Below are positions 16,339 through 24,186 of a DNA stretch of 64,000 nt, one piece after another. The notes beneath the pieces are model-generated. The model was not told the DNA's origin. It saw nothing but the letters and a program-made list of their open reading frames with translations, and did not search any database. Every line of letters begins with the position of its first letter. The stretch's first letter is position 1. The stretch spans positions 434,001 to 498,000 of the forward strand of contig NZ_JAKRKC020000002.1 in the NCBI RefSeq assembly GCF_022664455.2, in the 5' to 3' direction. The translations under genes were made by a program, and so were the position numbers. The stretch is from Actinomadura luzonensis (GTDB lineage Bacteria; Actinomycetota; Actinomycetes; Streptosporangiales; Streptosporangiaceae).

Positions 16339-17427
16339 TCACGGGCGGGGCGGCGCGACCGAGGAGCGCTGGACCAGGCGGGCGCGGAGCGTGTGCCGCT
16401 CGCGCGCGGGCTCGGCCCCGCCGAGGACGTCGAGCAGCACCCGCGCCGCCCGCGCCCCCAGCTCGTGCACCGGCTGCGCGATCATGGTGAGCGGCGGGTC
16501 CATCACCGCCGCCCACGCGCTGTCGTCGAACCCGATCAGCGCCACGTCCTCCGGGTAGGACAGCCCCGCCTGGCGCAGCGCCCGCAGCGAGCCGGTCATG
16601 CCGTCGGTCTCGGTGCAGAACACTGCGGTGACCCGGTCGGGCAGCGCGAGCATCCGGCCGACCTCGGTGACGACCCGCTCCTCGGTCTTCGGCCCGACCA
16701 TCACCAGCCGCGGGTCGAACGGGATGTGCGCGTCGTCCAGGGCGTCGAGGTAGCCGCGCAGCCGCTCGCCGTCGGTCCACAGGTTGCGGGCGGCCGCCGC
16801 CACCATCTCCCGCCGGGTGGCGGGCGCCTCGGCCACCGGCGGCCCCCAGACGAAGCCGATGCGCCGGTGCCCGGCGGCGATGAGCACCTCCACCGCCTCG
16901 CGGGCGGCATCGCGGTTGTCGATGACGACGGCGTCGAGGTCGAGCGCCGACACCGCGCGGTCGACCAGCACGACCGGGATGCCCCGGTCGATGGCCGCCA
17001 TGAGGTGGGCGCTCTGCTCGCGGTCGAGCGCGGCCGAGGCGACGATGACGCCGTCCACGCGCTTGTCGATGAGCACGTTGACGGCCGCCACCTCCTCCTC
17101 CAGCTTCTCGTACGTGCTCAGCACGATCACGTCGAAGCCGCGCGCCCGCGCGGTGTCGGAGACGCCCCGCAGCAGCCCGGCGAAGAACGGGTTGCCGATG
17201 TCGGCCACGATGACGCCCAGGGTGTGGGAGACCCCGGTGGACATGCTGCGGGCCAGCGCGTTGGCGCGGTAGCCGAGCTTCTCGGCCGCCGCGAGCACCC
17301 GGGCCCGCAGCTCGGGGCTGACGTAGCCGTAGCCGCCGAGCGTGCGGGCCGCCGTGGCCCTGCCCACGCCCGCCTCCGCCGCCACCTCGGAGATCGTCGG
17401 CCCCGCCTGGCCGCGGTCAGTCGGCAT
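16339..17427 (-). CDS. LacI family transcriptional regulator of the fructosamine locus
   Basis: 362 residues; ATG at 17427 after GAGGGACGGG. The N-terminal helix-turn-helix is TISEVAAEAGVGRATAARTL with the hinge LGYRANALARSMSTG; the rest is a periplasmic-binding-fold sensor (GVIVADIGNPFFAGLLRGV, RVDGVIVASA, IPVVLVDRAV, HRRIGFVWGPP, PEDVALIGFDDSAW). It is the third gene of the frlB-frlD-lacI transcript, 30 bases after frlD. Two copies of a TGRTACCGGTATCA palindrome flank the divergent promoters upstream of frlB and the ABC operon and are the natural candidates for its operators, released by a fructosamine-phosphate or related ligand (inference). Confidence 0.92.
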   Translation of the reverse strand: MPTDRGQAGPTISEVAAEAGVGRATAARTLGGYGYVSPELRARVLAAAEKLGYRANALARSMSTGVSHTLGVIVADIGNPFFAGLLRGVSDTARARGFDVIVLSTYEKLEEEVAAVNVLIDKRVDGVIVASAALDREQSAHLMAAIDRGIPVVLVDRAVSALDLDAVVIDNRDAAREAVEVLIAAGHRRIGFVWGPPVAEAPATRREMVAAAARNLWTDGERLRGYLDALDDAHIPFDPRLVMVGPKTEERVVTEVGRMLALPDRVTAVFCTETDGMTGSLRALRQAGLSYPEDVALIGFDDSAWAAVMDPPLTMIAQPVHELGARAARVLLDVLGGAEPARERHTLRARLVQRSSVAPPRP

Positions 17428-17457
17428 GCATCCCGTCCCTCGTCGCTGACAAGCCCA

Positions 17458-18327
17458 TCACATGCTAGTGACAGGGCTGCGCCGGCCGTGCCCGAAGGCG
17501 CCCTCGACGGAGCACTGCGCGCGCGCCGACTCCGCGCCGCCGCGCAGCGCGCGCTCGATCATGGCGGACCCGGCGCGGGCGCCCGCCCGCCAGCCGTCGC
17601 CCAGCAGCGACACCGCGAACCCGGCGAGGAAGGCGTCGCCGCAGCCCATGGTGTCCACGACGGCCGTGGCGAGCCGGGCGGGCGCCGCGACCGTGTCCCG
17701 GCCGTCGTGGGCGAGCGCGCCCGCCACGCCGCGGGTGCCGAGCGCGATCCCGGCGCCGCGCCGCACCGCCTCGGCGAGCAGGTCCGCCGTGGCGTCCTCG
17801 TCGAGGTGGGAGCAGGACAGCAGCACCAGGTCCGCGTACGGGCACACCCGGTCGAGGTAGGCCGGGCCGCGGTACTCCTCCTCGCTGGACAGGTCGAAGC
17901 TGACCAGCGGGCCGAGCCCGGCCAGCTTGGGCAGCTCCGGCTCGCTGCGCGAGTACACGCTGGAGTGCACCAGGTCGAAGCCGGCCGCGTAGGCGAGCAG
18001 GCCGTCGTCGAGCGCCAGCGGCTCGCGCACGGTGACGCCGCCGCCGTTCCAGCCCAGGAAGACCCGCTCGCCGTCGTCCACCCGCAGGCGGGAGACCCCG
18101 CTCTCGCCTGCGCGGACGACGCAGCGCTCCAGCGCCACGCCCTCGGCGGCGATCGCCTCGCGCAGGAAGCCGCCGAGGGCGTCGTCGCCGAAGACCCCGA
18201 GGTAGGCGGCCTCGGCGCCGAGCCTGCGGGCGTAGACGGCGACGTTGACGCTGTTGCCGCCGGGGTAGTCGACGCCCCGGTCGACGAACCGGTCGACGAT
18301 GTTGTCGCCGAAGCCGAGCACTCTCAT
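17458..18327 (-). CDS. frlD: PfkB family sugar kinase, FrlD-like fructoselysine 6-kinase
   Basis: 289 residues, ATG at 18327, four bases after the frlB stop. Ribokinase-family signatures are GGNSVNVAVYARRLGAEAAYLGVFGDDA near the N terminus and TMGCGDAFLAGFA (anion hole GCGD with the catalytic Asp) near the C terminus. The N-terminal FGDNIVDRFVDRGVDYPGGN form is that of fructoselysine 6-kinases rather than ribokinases. It would phosphorylate an imported fructosamine (Amadori product) on C6 with ATP. Context is strong: an frlB-like deglycase directly upstream and an frlC-like epimerase in the divergent operon. The exact amino-acid part of the substrate is unknown. Confidence 0.85.
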   Translation of the reverse strand: MRVLGFGDNIVDRFVDRGVDYPGGNSVNVAVYARRLGAEAAYLGVFGDDALGGFLREAIAAEGVALERCVVRAGESGVSRLRVDDGERVFLGWNGGGVTVREPLALDDGLLAYAAGFDLVHSSVYSRSEPELPKLAGLGPLVSFDLSSEEEYRGPAYLDRVCPYADLVLLSCSHLDEDATADLLAEAVRRGAGIALGTRGVAGALAHDGRDTVAAPARLATAVVDTMGCGDAFLAGFAVSLLGDGWRAGARAGSAMIERALRGGAESARAQCSVEGAFGHGRRSPVTSM

Positions 18328-18331
18328 CGGC

Positions 18332-19333
18332 TCAGTAGTCCATCACCCGGTAGTAGCGGCGCAGGTCGAGGGAGTGGCCGCGGACGCGCTCCAGGTGCTT
18401 GCTGACCCGGCTCATGACGGTGTCGAGGACGAGCGGCGCGAGCAGGCCGCGGAACTCGGGGCTGATGCCGGTGAGCGGGTAGTCGCGGGTGTCGAAGACC
18501 GTGACGTCCTTGGAGACGCGCCTGGCGAAGGACTCGGCGCGGTCGGTGAGGGCGCGGGTCTCGTCCTCGCCCTGGAAGACGAGCACGCTGGTGTCCTCCT
18601 CCAGCAGTTCGAGCGAGCCGTGGAAGAACTCGGCGCTGTGCACCCGGGTGGTGCGCAGCCACTGCATCTCCTCGAGGATGCACATCGAGTAGAGATAGGT
18701 GAACCCCCACAGGTTGCCGCCGCCGATGAGGAAGTAGTAGTCGCTGTCCTTGTGCGCGTCGGCGAAGGCGGCGGCCACCGGCTCGGCCTGCCTGGCCACC
18801 TCGACCAGGATCTCCGGGATCCCGGCCAGCTCGCCGGCGAGCCTGTCGTAGCCGTCGAACTCGCCGCGGCGCGCCAGCAGCCGGCCCACGAACAGCAGGA
18901 GCTGGAAGTCGAACGGCCAGGTCTTGGGCTTCGAGATCAGCGCCGTGTCCGCCTTCTCGGCGACCGGGGAGTCGGGGTGGCCGGTGAAGGAGACCGTGTA
19001 GGCGCCCTTCGACCTGCAGAACTCCATCGCCCGCACGCAGTCCTCGGTGGTGCCGGAGACCGAGGTGAACAGCGCCACGGTGCGCTCGTTGAGCCGGGCG
19101 TCGCCCGAGGCGACCAGCTCGGCGGCGATCACGGCGCGCACGTCGAGGGCAGAGCTGCGCCGGGCGAGGTGCTCGTACGGCCACATCTGCGCGTACGTGC
19201 CGCCGGCCCCGACGAGGAGCAGGGTGTCGAACCCCTCGTCCACGAGCCGGTCGACCAGCTCCTCGATCCTGGGGCGCAGGGCCACCGCGCTGGCCACCTG
19301 GGAGAGAAATTCCGGCTCGTCGAATCCGAGCAT
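18332..19333 (-). CDS. frlB: SIS-domain fructosamine-6-phosphate deglycase, FrlB-like
   Basis: 333 residues, ATG at 19333 after GGAAAGGATG. Two sugar-isomerase (SIS) domains are visible: LLLVGAGGTYAQMWPYEHL with VALFTSVSGTTEDCVRAMEF, then YYFLIGGGNLWGFTYLYSMCILEEMQW. The segment VHSAEFFHGSLELLEEDTSVLVFQGEDETRAL matches the active-site region of FrlB and related fructoselysine-6-phosphate deglycases (histidine and glutamates near the bound sugar). It would split a fructosamine-6-phosphate into glucose-6-phosphate and an amino acid. As first gene of a three-gene transcript it is read from the promoter region carrying the TGATACCGGTATCA palindrome. Confidence 0.87.
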   Translation of the reverse strand: MLGFDEPEFLSQVASAVALRPRIEELVDRLVDEGFDTLLLVGAGGTYAQMWPYEHLARRSSALDVRAVIAAELVASGDARLNERTVALFTSVSGTTEDCVRAMEFCRSKGAYTVSFTGHPDSPVAEKADTALISKPKTWPFDFQLLLFVGRLLARRGEFDGYDRLAGELAGIPEILVEVARQAEPVAAAFADAHKDSDYYFLIGGGNLWGFTYLYSMCILEEMQWLRTTRVHSAEFFHGSLELLEEDTSVLVFQGEDETRALTDRAESFARRVSKDVTVFDTRDYPLTGISPEFRGLLAPLVLDTVMSRVSKHLERVRGHSLDLRRYYRVMDY

Positions 19334-19377
19334 CTTCGCATCCTTTCCGGGATTCCCGGCGTCCTCAGAACGGGACC

Positions 19378-19391
19378 TGATACCGGTATCA
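19378..19391. promoter_or_regulatory. LacI-type operator 1, perfect palindrome
   Basis: TGATACCGGTATCA is a perfect 14-bp palindrome 45 bases upstream of frlB. A TTGACG on the minus strand (19426-19431) could be the -35 of the frlB promoter. The same sequence with one change recurs 148 bases away near the ABC operon. Confidence 0.75.
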
Positions 19392-19525
19392 CGTCGGGGT
19401 CACGTTGGCACAGCGCTCCGTCCCGCGTCAACATCCGCCCTTCTCGCACTGGGCTTGAGCTGCTCTTTCAAGGCAGCCGTCAGGTCACGCAAGGCTAACG
19501 AACGAAAGATCTTGGCTGATGGGTC

Positions 19526-19539
19526 TGGTACCGGTATCA
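19526..19539. promoter_or_regulatory. LacI-type operator 2 over the ABC operon promoter
   Basis: TGGTACCGGTATCA differs from operator 1 by one base and is also dyad symmetric apart from that base, with an extra matching C/G pair outside. TGGTAC at 19526-19531 is spaced 17 bases from TATGGT (19549-19554), so the operator would cover the -35 region of the importer promoter. The 265 bases between the two start codons hold no gene. Confidence 0.72.
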
Positions 19540-19598
19540 GGGTGGCTGTATGGTCGGCCAACATCACGCACGGCTTGCCGGCAGAAGAAAGGAAGCCC

Positions 19599-20912
19599 AT
19601 GCGCCCTCGCGCCCTGCCGACGTTCGCGGCACTCCTCGGGACACTCACCCTGGCCGCCTGCGGCGGTGGCGGAGCCGCCCAGGCCCCCAAAGCCGACGCG
19701 GCCGCCACGCCGGAGTTCTCCGGCACGCTGAGCATCCTCACCAAGTTCGCCGGCGACCCGACGGGCCCCTATTTCGAGAAGCTCACCGCCGCCTATGCCA
19801 AGCAGCACCCGCAGGTGAAGTTCGAGCTGATCCAGGAGACCGACCAGAGCGTCAAGGACAAGCTCAAGACGCTCACCGCCTCCGACGCGCTGCCCGACAT
19901 CTACTTCACCTGGACCGGCAACTGGGCCGACAACTACATCCGCGGCGGCCGCGCGGCCGACCTCAGCGCGGTCATCGGCCCGGACACCGCGTGGGGCAAG
20001 ACCTTCAGCCCCGGCTCGCTGGCCGCCTTCGCCCGCGACGGCAAGTACTACGGCATCCCGCTCTACGGCAACGGCAAGTTCATGGGCTACAGCAAGAGCG
20101 CCTTCGCCAAGGCGGGCGTCGAGGTGCCCAGGACGTTCGAGGAGCTCGTCGCCGCCTGCGGGCCGCTGCGCAAGGCCGGCTACGAGCCCGTCGCCTTCGG
20201 CAACAAGGACGGCTGGCCCGCCCTGCACTACCTCCAGCAGCTCTTCGCCTACAACGTGCCCGACGCCACGCTGCAGGCCGACTTCGACCCGGCCACCGCC
20301 AAGCTCGACGACCCCGGCTACGTCACCGCGCTCAACCAGTTCAAGACCCTGGTCGACCAGTGCACCGACACCCGCGAGGGCACCAACGGCGTGCTCTACA
20401 GCTCCGCCCAGGAGGCGTTCGCGGGCGGCAAGGCCGCCATGTACTACCAGGAGATCCTGGAGTTCGACAACGCCACGTCGGACAAGGTCAAGCCGGACGA
20501 CTTCGGCATCTTCCAGCTTCCCGTCCCGCGGAACGCCCCGGGCGACGGCGCGGTGCTGGAGGGCTCGCCCGAGGGCTACCTGGTCAACGCCAGGTCGCCC
20601 AGGGTCGCGCTCGCGGTGGACTTCATGAAGTTCGTCACCTCCCAGGAGAACGCCAGGACGTTGTCGGCGCCGCCGTACGGGCAGCCCAGCACCGTCGTCG
20701 GCGCGGTCACGCCGGAGACCTCCAGCAAGGCCGTCTACGAGGGCGTCCAGCTCGTCAACAAGGCGCCCAAGCTGGCGATCTGGCTCGACACCGTCACCGT
20801 CCCCGAGGTGGCGGACGCCTGGCTGGCCGGCGGCGAGGCGCTCATCAGCGGCGGCACCACGGCCGAGAAGGTGCTCGAGAGCGTGCGCCAGGCCTCGGAA
20901 TCGGCCAAGTAG
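19599..20912 (+). CDS. Sugar ABC transporter substrate-binding lipoprotein (fructosamine importer)
   Basis: 437 residues, ATG at 19599 with AAAGGAAG upstream. The signal peptide ends LTLAACG, so lipidation is at Cys21. The mature part is a SBP_bac_1 (cluster B/ family 1) sugar-binding protein: LSILTKFAGDPTGPYFEKL, PDIYFTWTGNW, GKYYGIPLYGNGKFMGYSKSAF, AFAGGKAAMYY and EGSPEGYLVNARSPRVALAVDFMKFV. It would capture the Amadori compound or a related glycoside and deliver it to the two permeases that follow. No ATPase is encoded here; such systems usually share an MsiK-type ATPase encoded elsewhere in actinomycetes. Confidence 0.92.
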   Translation: MRPRALPTFAALLGTLTLAACGGGGAAQAPKADAAATPEFSGTLSILTKFAGDPTGPYFEKLTAAYAKQHPQVKFELIQETDQSVKDKLKTLTASDALPDIYFTWTGNWADNYIRGGRAADLSAVIGPDTAWGKTFSPGSLAAFARDGKYYGIPLYGNGKFMGYSKSAFAKAGVEVPRTFEELVAACGPLRKAGYEPVAFGNKDGWPALHYLQQLFAYNVPDATLQADFDPATAKLDDPGYVTALNQFKTLVDQCTDTREGTNGVLYSSAQEAFAGGKAAMYYQEILEFDNATSDKVKPDDFGIFQLPVPRNAPGDGAVLEGSPEGYLVNARSPRVALAVDFMKFVTSQENARTLSAPPYGQPSTVVGAVTPETSSKAVYEGVQLVNKAPKLAIWLDTVTVPEVADAWLAGGEALISGGTTAEKVLESVRQASESAK

Positions 20913-20921
20913 GGAGCTCGC

Positions 20922-21809
20922 GTGCGCGCCACCCTGCGAAGGACGCTCGGGCTCGCCTGGGTCCTGCCCGCCCTCGTGCTGGTCGGGGTCTTCGTCTACC
21001 TGCCCCTCGTGCAGAACCTGCAGTTCAGCACGGCGAAGTGGGACATCTACAGCGGCGGCCAGGAGTTCGTCGGCCTCGGCAACTACACCAAGCTCGCCGA
21101 GGACCCGGTCTTCTGGTCGTCGCTGGGCAACAACGTGCTGTACGCGGCGGTCTCCATCGTCTTCCAGGTGTTCGGCGCGCTGCTGCTCGCCGCGCTCATC
21201 GAGAGCGTGCGGAGCGAGCGGTGGCAGCGCGCGCTGCGGGCGATCTACTTCATCCCCTCGGCGATCTCGCTGACCGTCGCGGGCCTGCTGTTCTACTTCC
21301 TGTACGAGCCCAACCTCGGCCCGCTCAACCACGCGCTGCGCGCGGCCGGGCTCGGCGAGCTCGCCCAGGCGTGGCTGGGCCAGGAGAGCACCGCCATGTC
21401 CGCGATCATCGCGATGAGCCAGTGGCAGGGCTTCGGCTACTCGACGCTGCTGTTCGCGGTCGCGATCCAGCGCATCCCGGGCGAGATCTACGGTGCCGCC
21501 GCCATCGACGGCGTCGGCCCGGTCGGCCGGTTCTTCCACGTGACGGTGCCGCTCGTGCGGGAGATGACCGGCCTCATGGCGATCGTCACGCTGTCGGGCG
21601 CGTTCCAGGTGTTCAACGAGGTCATGGTGATGACGGCCGGCGGGCCCAACAACTCGACCCAGGTGCTCGGCACCTGGCTGTACCGCAGCGGGTTCGTGCG
21701 CAACAACTTCGGCTACGCGGCGGCGATCGCGACCGTGCTGTTCGCGATCACTCTGGCGGTCGCGGTGGCGCAGCTCTGGGTCACCCGCAGGAGAAGGGTG
21801 GAATGGTGA
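20922..21809 (+). CDS. Sugar ABC transporter permease (MalF type)
   Basis: 295 residues, GTG at 20922 after GGGAG. Six hydrophobic segments are visible, with a P-P start (WVLPALVLVGVFVYLPLVQNL) and the EAA loop GEIYGAAAIDGVGPVGRFFHVTVPLV that contacts the ATPase. MalF/UgpA-like permeases pair with a MalG-like partner, here encoded next with a 7-base overlap. It is 10 bases after the binding-protein gene, so all three are one transcript. Confidence 0.93.
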   Translation: MRATLRRTLGLAWVLPALVLVGVFVYLPLVQNLQFSTAKWDIYSGGQEFVGLGNYTKLAEDPVFWSSLGNNVLYAAVSIVFQVFGALLLAALIESVRSERWQRALRAIYFIPSAISLTVAGLLFYFLYEPNLGPLNHALRAAGLGELAQAWLGQESTAMSAIIAMSQWQGFGYSTLLFAVAIQRIPGEIYGAAAIDGVGPVGRFFHVTVPLVREMTGLMAIVTLSGAFQVFNEVMVMTAGGPNNSTQVLGTWLYRSGFVRNNFGYAAAIATVLFAITLAVAVAQLWVTRRRRVEW

Positions 21810-22639
21810 CGCGCCTGAGCTTCCTCGGGGTGATCGCCCGCGTCTTCATGTGGGCGTTCCTGCTGGCCCTGGCCGTGGTCGTGCTCTACCCGCTGCTGTG
21901 GATGACGCTCAACGGGTTCAAGACCAACGCCGAGCTGTTCGGCGACCCGTTCGCGCTGCCGCTCGACTGGAGCTTCGACAACTACGCCAAGGCGTGGAAC
22001 CGCGGCGTCAGCGGCTACCTCGGCACCAGCGTGCTGGTCACGCTGACCTCGACCGTGGCGACCGTCTTCATCAGCGCGTGGGCCGCGTACGGGCTGACCC
22101 GCGTGGACATCCCGCTGAACCGGACGCTCACCGCGGCCGTACTCGGCGGGCTCATGCTCGCCCCTACCGTGGCGCTCGTGCCGCTGGTGCGGCTGTTCCA
22201 GTCGCTGGGCCTGTACAACACGTTCTGGGCGCTGCTCATCCTCTACACCGCCTTCCGCATCCCGTTCACCACGTTCCTCATCCGGGCGTACATGATCGAC
22301 CTGCCCCGCGAGGTGGACGAGGCGGCCGAGATGGACGGCGCGGGCCGGTGGACCGCGTTCTGGCGGATCATCCTGCCGATGTGCAAGCCCATCCTCACCT
22401 CGACGGTGCTGCTGCACATCCTGTTCACCTGGAACGAGTACCTGTTCGCGATGATCTTCACCAGCGGCTCGGGGGTGCAGACCCTGCCGGTCGGGCTGAC
22501 GAGCCTGATGAGCAAGCACGGCACCGACTACCCCGTCGTCTTCGCCGGGATGGTGATCGCCGCGCTGCCGGTGGTGCTGCTGTTCTTCCTCGGCCAGCGC
22601 TACATCGTCAAGGGCCTCGCCGACGGCATCGGCAAGTAA
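21803..22639 (+). CDS. Sugar ABC transporter permease (MalG type)
   Basis: 278 residues from the ATG at 21803, which overlaps the end of the first permease (ATGGTGA). The N-terminal segment is VFMWAFLLALAVVVLYPLLWMTLNGFKT, and the EAA loop is LPREVDEAAEMDGAGRWTAFWRIILPM. The C terminus GQRYIVKGLADGIGK is typical of MalG-like inner-membrane components. It forms the channel with the preceding gene product for import of the sugar captured by the lipoprotein. Confidence 0.94.
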   Translation: MVTRLSFLGVIARVFMWAFLLALAVVVLYPLLWMTLNGFKTNAELFGDPFALPLDWSFDNYAKAWNRGVSGYLGTSVLVTLTSTVATVFISAWAAYGLTRVDIPLNRTLTAAVLGGLMLAPTVALVPLVRLFQSLGLYNTFWALLILYTAFRIPFTTFLIRAYMIDLPREVDEAAEMDGAGRWTAFWRIILPMCKPILTSTVLLHILFTWNEYLFAMIFTSGSGVQTLPVGLTSLMSKHGTDYPVVFAGMVIAALPVVLLFFLGQRYIVKGLADGIGK

Positions 22640-22648
22640 GGAGTCACG

Positions 22649-23467
22649 ATGGACCGCTTCACCGGGTCGAACTTCGCCTACCAGCACCTGCCGTTCGACC
22701 GGTTCCTCGACGACATGGCCGGGCTCGGCCGCGAGCGGCTGGAGCTGTGGGGCATCGCGCCGCACCTGCACGTGCCCGAGGTGAGCGACGCCGAGGCGCG
22801 GGCCGTGCGCCGCCGCGCGGAGTCGCGCGGCCTGACCGTCGCCTGCCTGACGCCCGAGCAGGTGATGTACCCGGTCAACCTGGCCTCGCCCGACACCCGC
22901 CTGCGGGCGCGCAGCGTGGCGATGTTCCGGCGCGCCGCCGAGCTCTGCGCCGAGCTGGGGGCGGAGCTGCTGCTGCTCACGCCGGGGCGCGGCTTCGAGG
23001 ACGAGCCGGTGGCGCACGCCTGGCGGCGCTCGGCCGACGCGCTCGGCGAGATCACCGCGTACGCGGCCACGCTCGGCGTCACCTGCGTGCTGGAGGCGTT
23101 GCAGCGGGTGGAGTCCAACCTGGTCAACGACGCGCGGACGCTGGCCCGCCTGATCGGCGAGATCGGCGCGCCGAACCTGGGCGCCGTCCTCGACACCGTC
23201 GCCATGGCGGTGGCGGGGGAGGGCGTGGACGACTACTTCGACGCGCTCGGCGGCCTCGTCCGCCACGTGCACCTCATCGACGGCCGGCCCGCCGGGCACC
23301 TGGCCTGGGGCGACGGCGAGCTGCCGCTGGCGGGCTACCTCGAGGCGCTGGAGCGGCGAGGGTACGCCGGGCTCATGACGTTCGAGCTGTTCGGCGACGG
23401 CACCTACGCCATGGCGCCGAGGGCCGCGGTGGAGCGCTGCCTCGCCGCCGTCCGCGCCCTCGCTTAG
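22649..23467 (+). CDS. frlC: Sugar phosphate isomerase/epimerase family, FrlC-like fructosamine 3-epimerase
   Basis: 272 residues, ATG at 22649 after TAAGGAG and nine bases after the permease stop, so it closes the importer operon. The TIM-barrel AP_endonuc_2 fold shows in FTGSNFAYQHLPFDRFLDDM, LELWGIAPHLH, CLTPEQVMYPVNLASPD, GVTCVLEALQRVESNLVND, GAVLDTVAM and RHVHLIDG. The glutamate, aspartate and histidine metal ligands (LEAL, LDT, HLID, FELF) are in place. The layout resembles E. coli FrlC, which interconverts psicoselysine and fructoselysine. Its stop touches the stop of the convergent TetR gene with no space between. Confidence 0.8.
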   Translation: MDRFTGSNFAYQHLPFDRFLDDMAGLGRERLELWGIAPHLHVPEVSDAEARAVRRRAESRGLTVACLTPEQVMYPVNLASPDTRLRARSVAMFRRAAELCAELGAELLLLTPGRGFEDEPVAHAWRRSADALGEITAYAATLGVTCVLEALQRVESNLVNDARTLARLIGEIGAPNLGAVLDTVAMAVAGEGVDDYFDALGGLVRHVHLIDGRPAGHLAWGDGELPLAGYLEALERRGYAGLMTFELFGDGTYAMAPRAAVERCLAAVRALA

Positions 23468-24082
23468 CTAGCCGGCCTCCTGCGCGCGGCCGGTGGCGGC
23501 GTGGGCCTGCAGGAGGCCGTCGACCCCGCGCAGGAAGGTCTCGCCGACCAGCGCCGGGTCGAACAGGCAGCCGGCGGCCATGGCGCCGTCGCGCAACATC
23601 ACGAAGTGGCGGGCGGCGGGCTCGGCGCCGGTCCGCCGCACCTGGGCCAGCAGGTCCGTGACGGTGTCCAGGAACCACTGGCGGTGGGCGAGCACGGCCT
23701 GGCGCACGGGGGACGCCGGGTCGGGGTACTCGGCGGCGGCGTTGAGGAAGGCGCAGCCACGGAAGCCGGGGGAGCGGATGCCCTGGGCGATGGCCTCCGC
23801 GAGGGCCCGGACGGTGCCGGCGGCCGGCAGCGCGGCGGCGACGGCCCCCGCCGCCTGGCCGCGCATGGCCCGGTCGACCTCGTCGAGGTAGGCGAGGACC
23901 AGGTCCTCCTTGCCGGGGAAGTGCCGGTAGAGGGTGGCCCGGGTCACCTGGGCCTCGGCGACGATGCGGTCGATGCCGACGGCGTGGATGCCCTCCGTGT
24001 AGAAGAGCCGGGTGGCCGTGGCGAGCAGCCGGGACCGCGCTTGCGACGGCCGGGCTCCGGTGGGGCTGGGCATGCCGCCCAT
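23468..24082 (-). CDS. TetR family transcriptional regulator
   Basis: 204 residues from the ATG at 24082; an upstream ATG at 24142 is in frame but lies inside the operator region. The N-terminal helix-turn-helix is FYTEGIHAVGIDRIVAEAQVTRATLYRHFPGKEDL. The ligand domain keeps the GCAFLNAAAEYPDP motif of the family that controls small efflux or stress genes. A TACTAA box on the minus strand (24084-24089) lies just before the ATG, suggesting a leaderless message. Two copies of AGAACGTTCGGTCT sit in the divergent space, so it very likely represses itself and the membrane gene at 24187. Confidence 0.9.
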   Translation of the reverse strand: MGGMPSPTGARPSQARSRLLATATRLFYTEGIHAVGIDRIVAEAQVTRATLYRHFPGKEDLVLAYLDEVDRAMRGQAAGAVAAALPAAGTVRALAEAIAQGIRSPGFRGCAFLNAAAEYPDPASPVRQAVLAHRQWFLDTVTDLLAQVRRTGAEPAARHFVMLRDGAMAAGCLFDPALVGETFLRGVDGLLQAHAATGRAQEAG

Positions 24083-24092
24083 CTTAGTAGGG

Positions 24093-24106
24093 AGAACGTT
24101 CGGTCT
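24093..24106. promoter_or_regulatory. TetR operator copy 1
   Basis: AGAACGTTCGGTCT, centred on GAACGTTC, abuts a TTGACA (24106-24111) that can serve as -35 of the rightward promoter and overlaps the leftward promoter of the TetR gene. Confidence 0.65.
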
Positions 24107-24135
24107 TGACAGAGCCGATGCCGCGTCGCCATGCT
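24106..24135 (+). promoter_or_regulatory. Promoter of the DUF308 membrane gene
   Basis: TTGACA (24106-24111) and CATGCT (24130-24135) are 18 bases apart. Operator copies lie immediately upstream and downstream, so repressor binding at both would block the promoter. Confidence 0.5.
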
Positions 24136-24145
24136 GAGGCAAGAC

Positions 24146-24159
24146 AGAACGTTCGGTCT
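24146..24159. promoter_or_regulatory. TetR operator copy 2
   Basis: An identical direct copy of AGAACGTTCGGTCT lies 53 bases from copy 1 (start to start), about five helical turns, so both sites face the same side of the DNA. It covers the expected transcription start of the rightward promoter. Confidence 0.65.
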
Positions 24160-24186
24160 ACCTCGCCATCCCGACAAAGGATCTCC

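Noticed and set aside
3439..23467. An antibiotic biosynthetic gene cluster built around the acyl-CoA ligase, methyltransferase and exporters
   Set aside because: No PKS, NRPS, terpene or RiPP core enzyme is present; the genes are single and face different directions.
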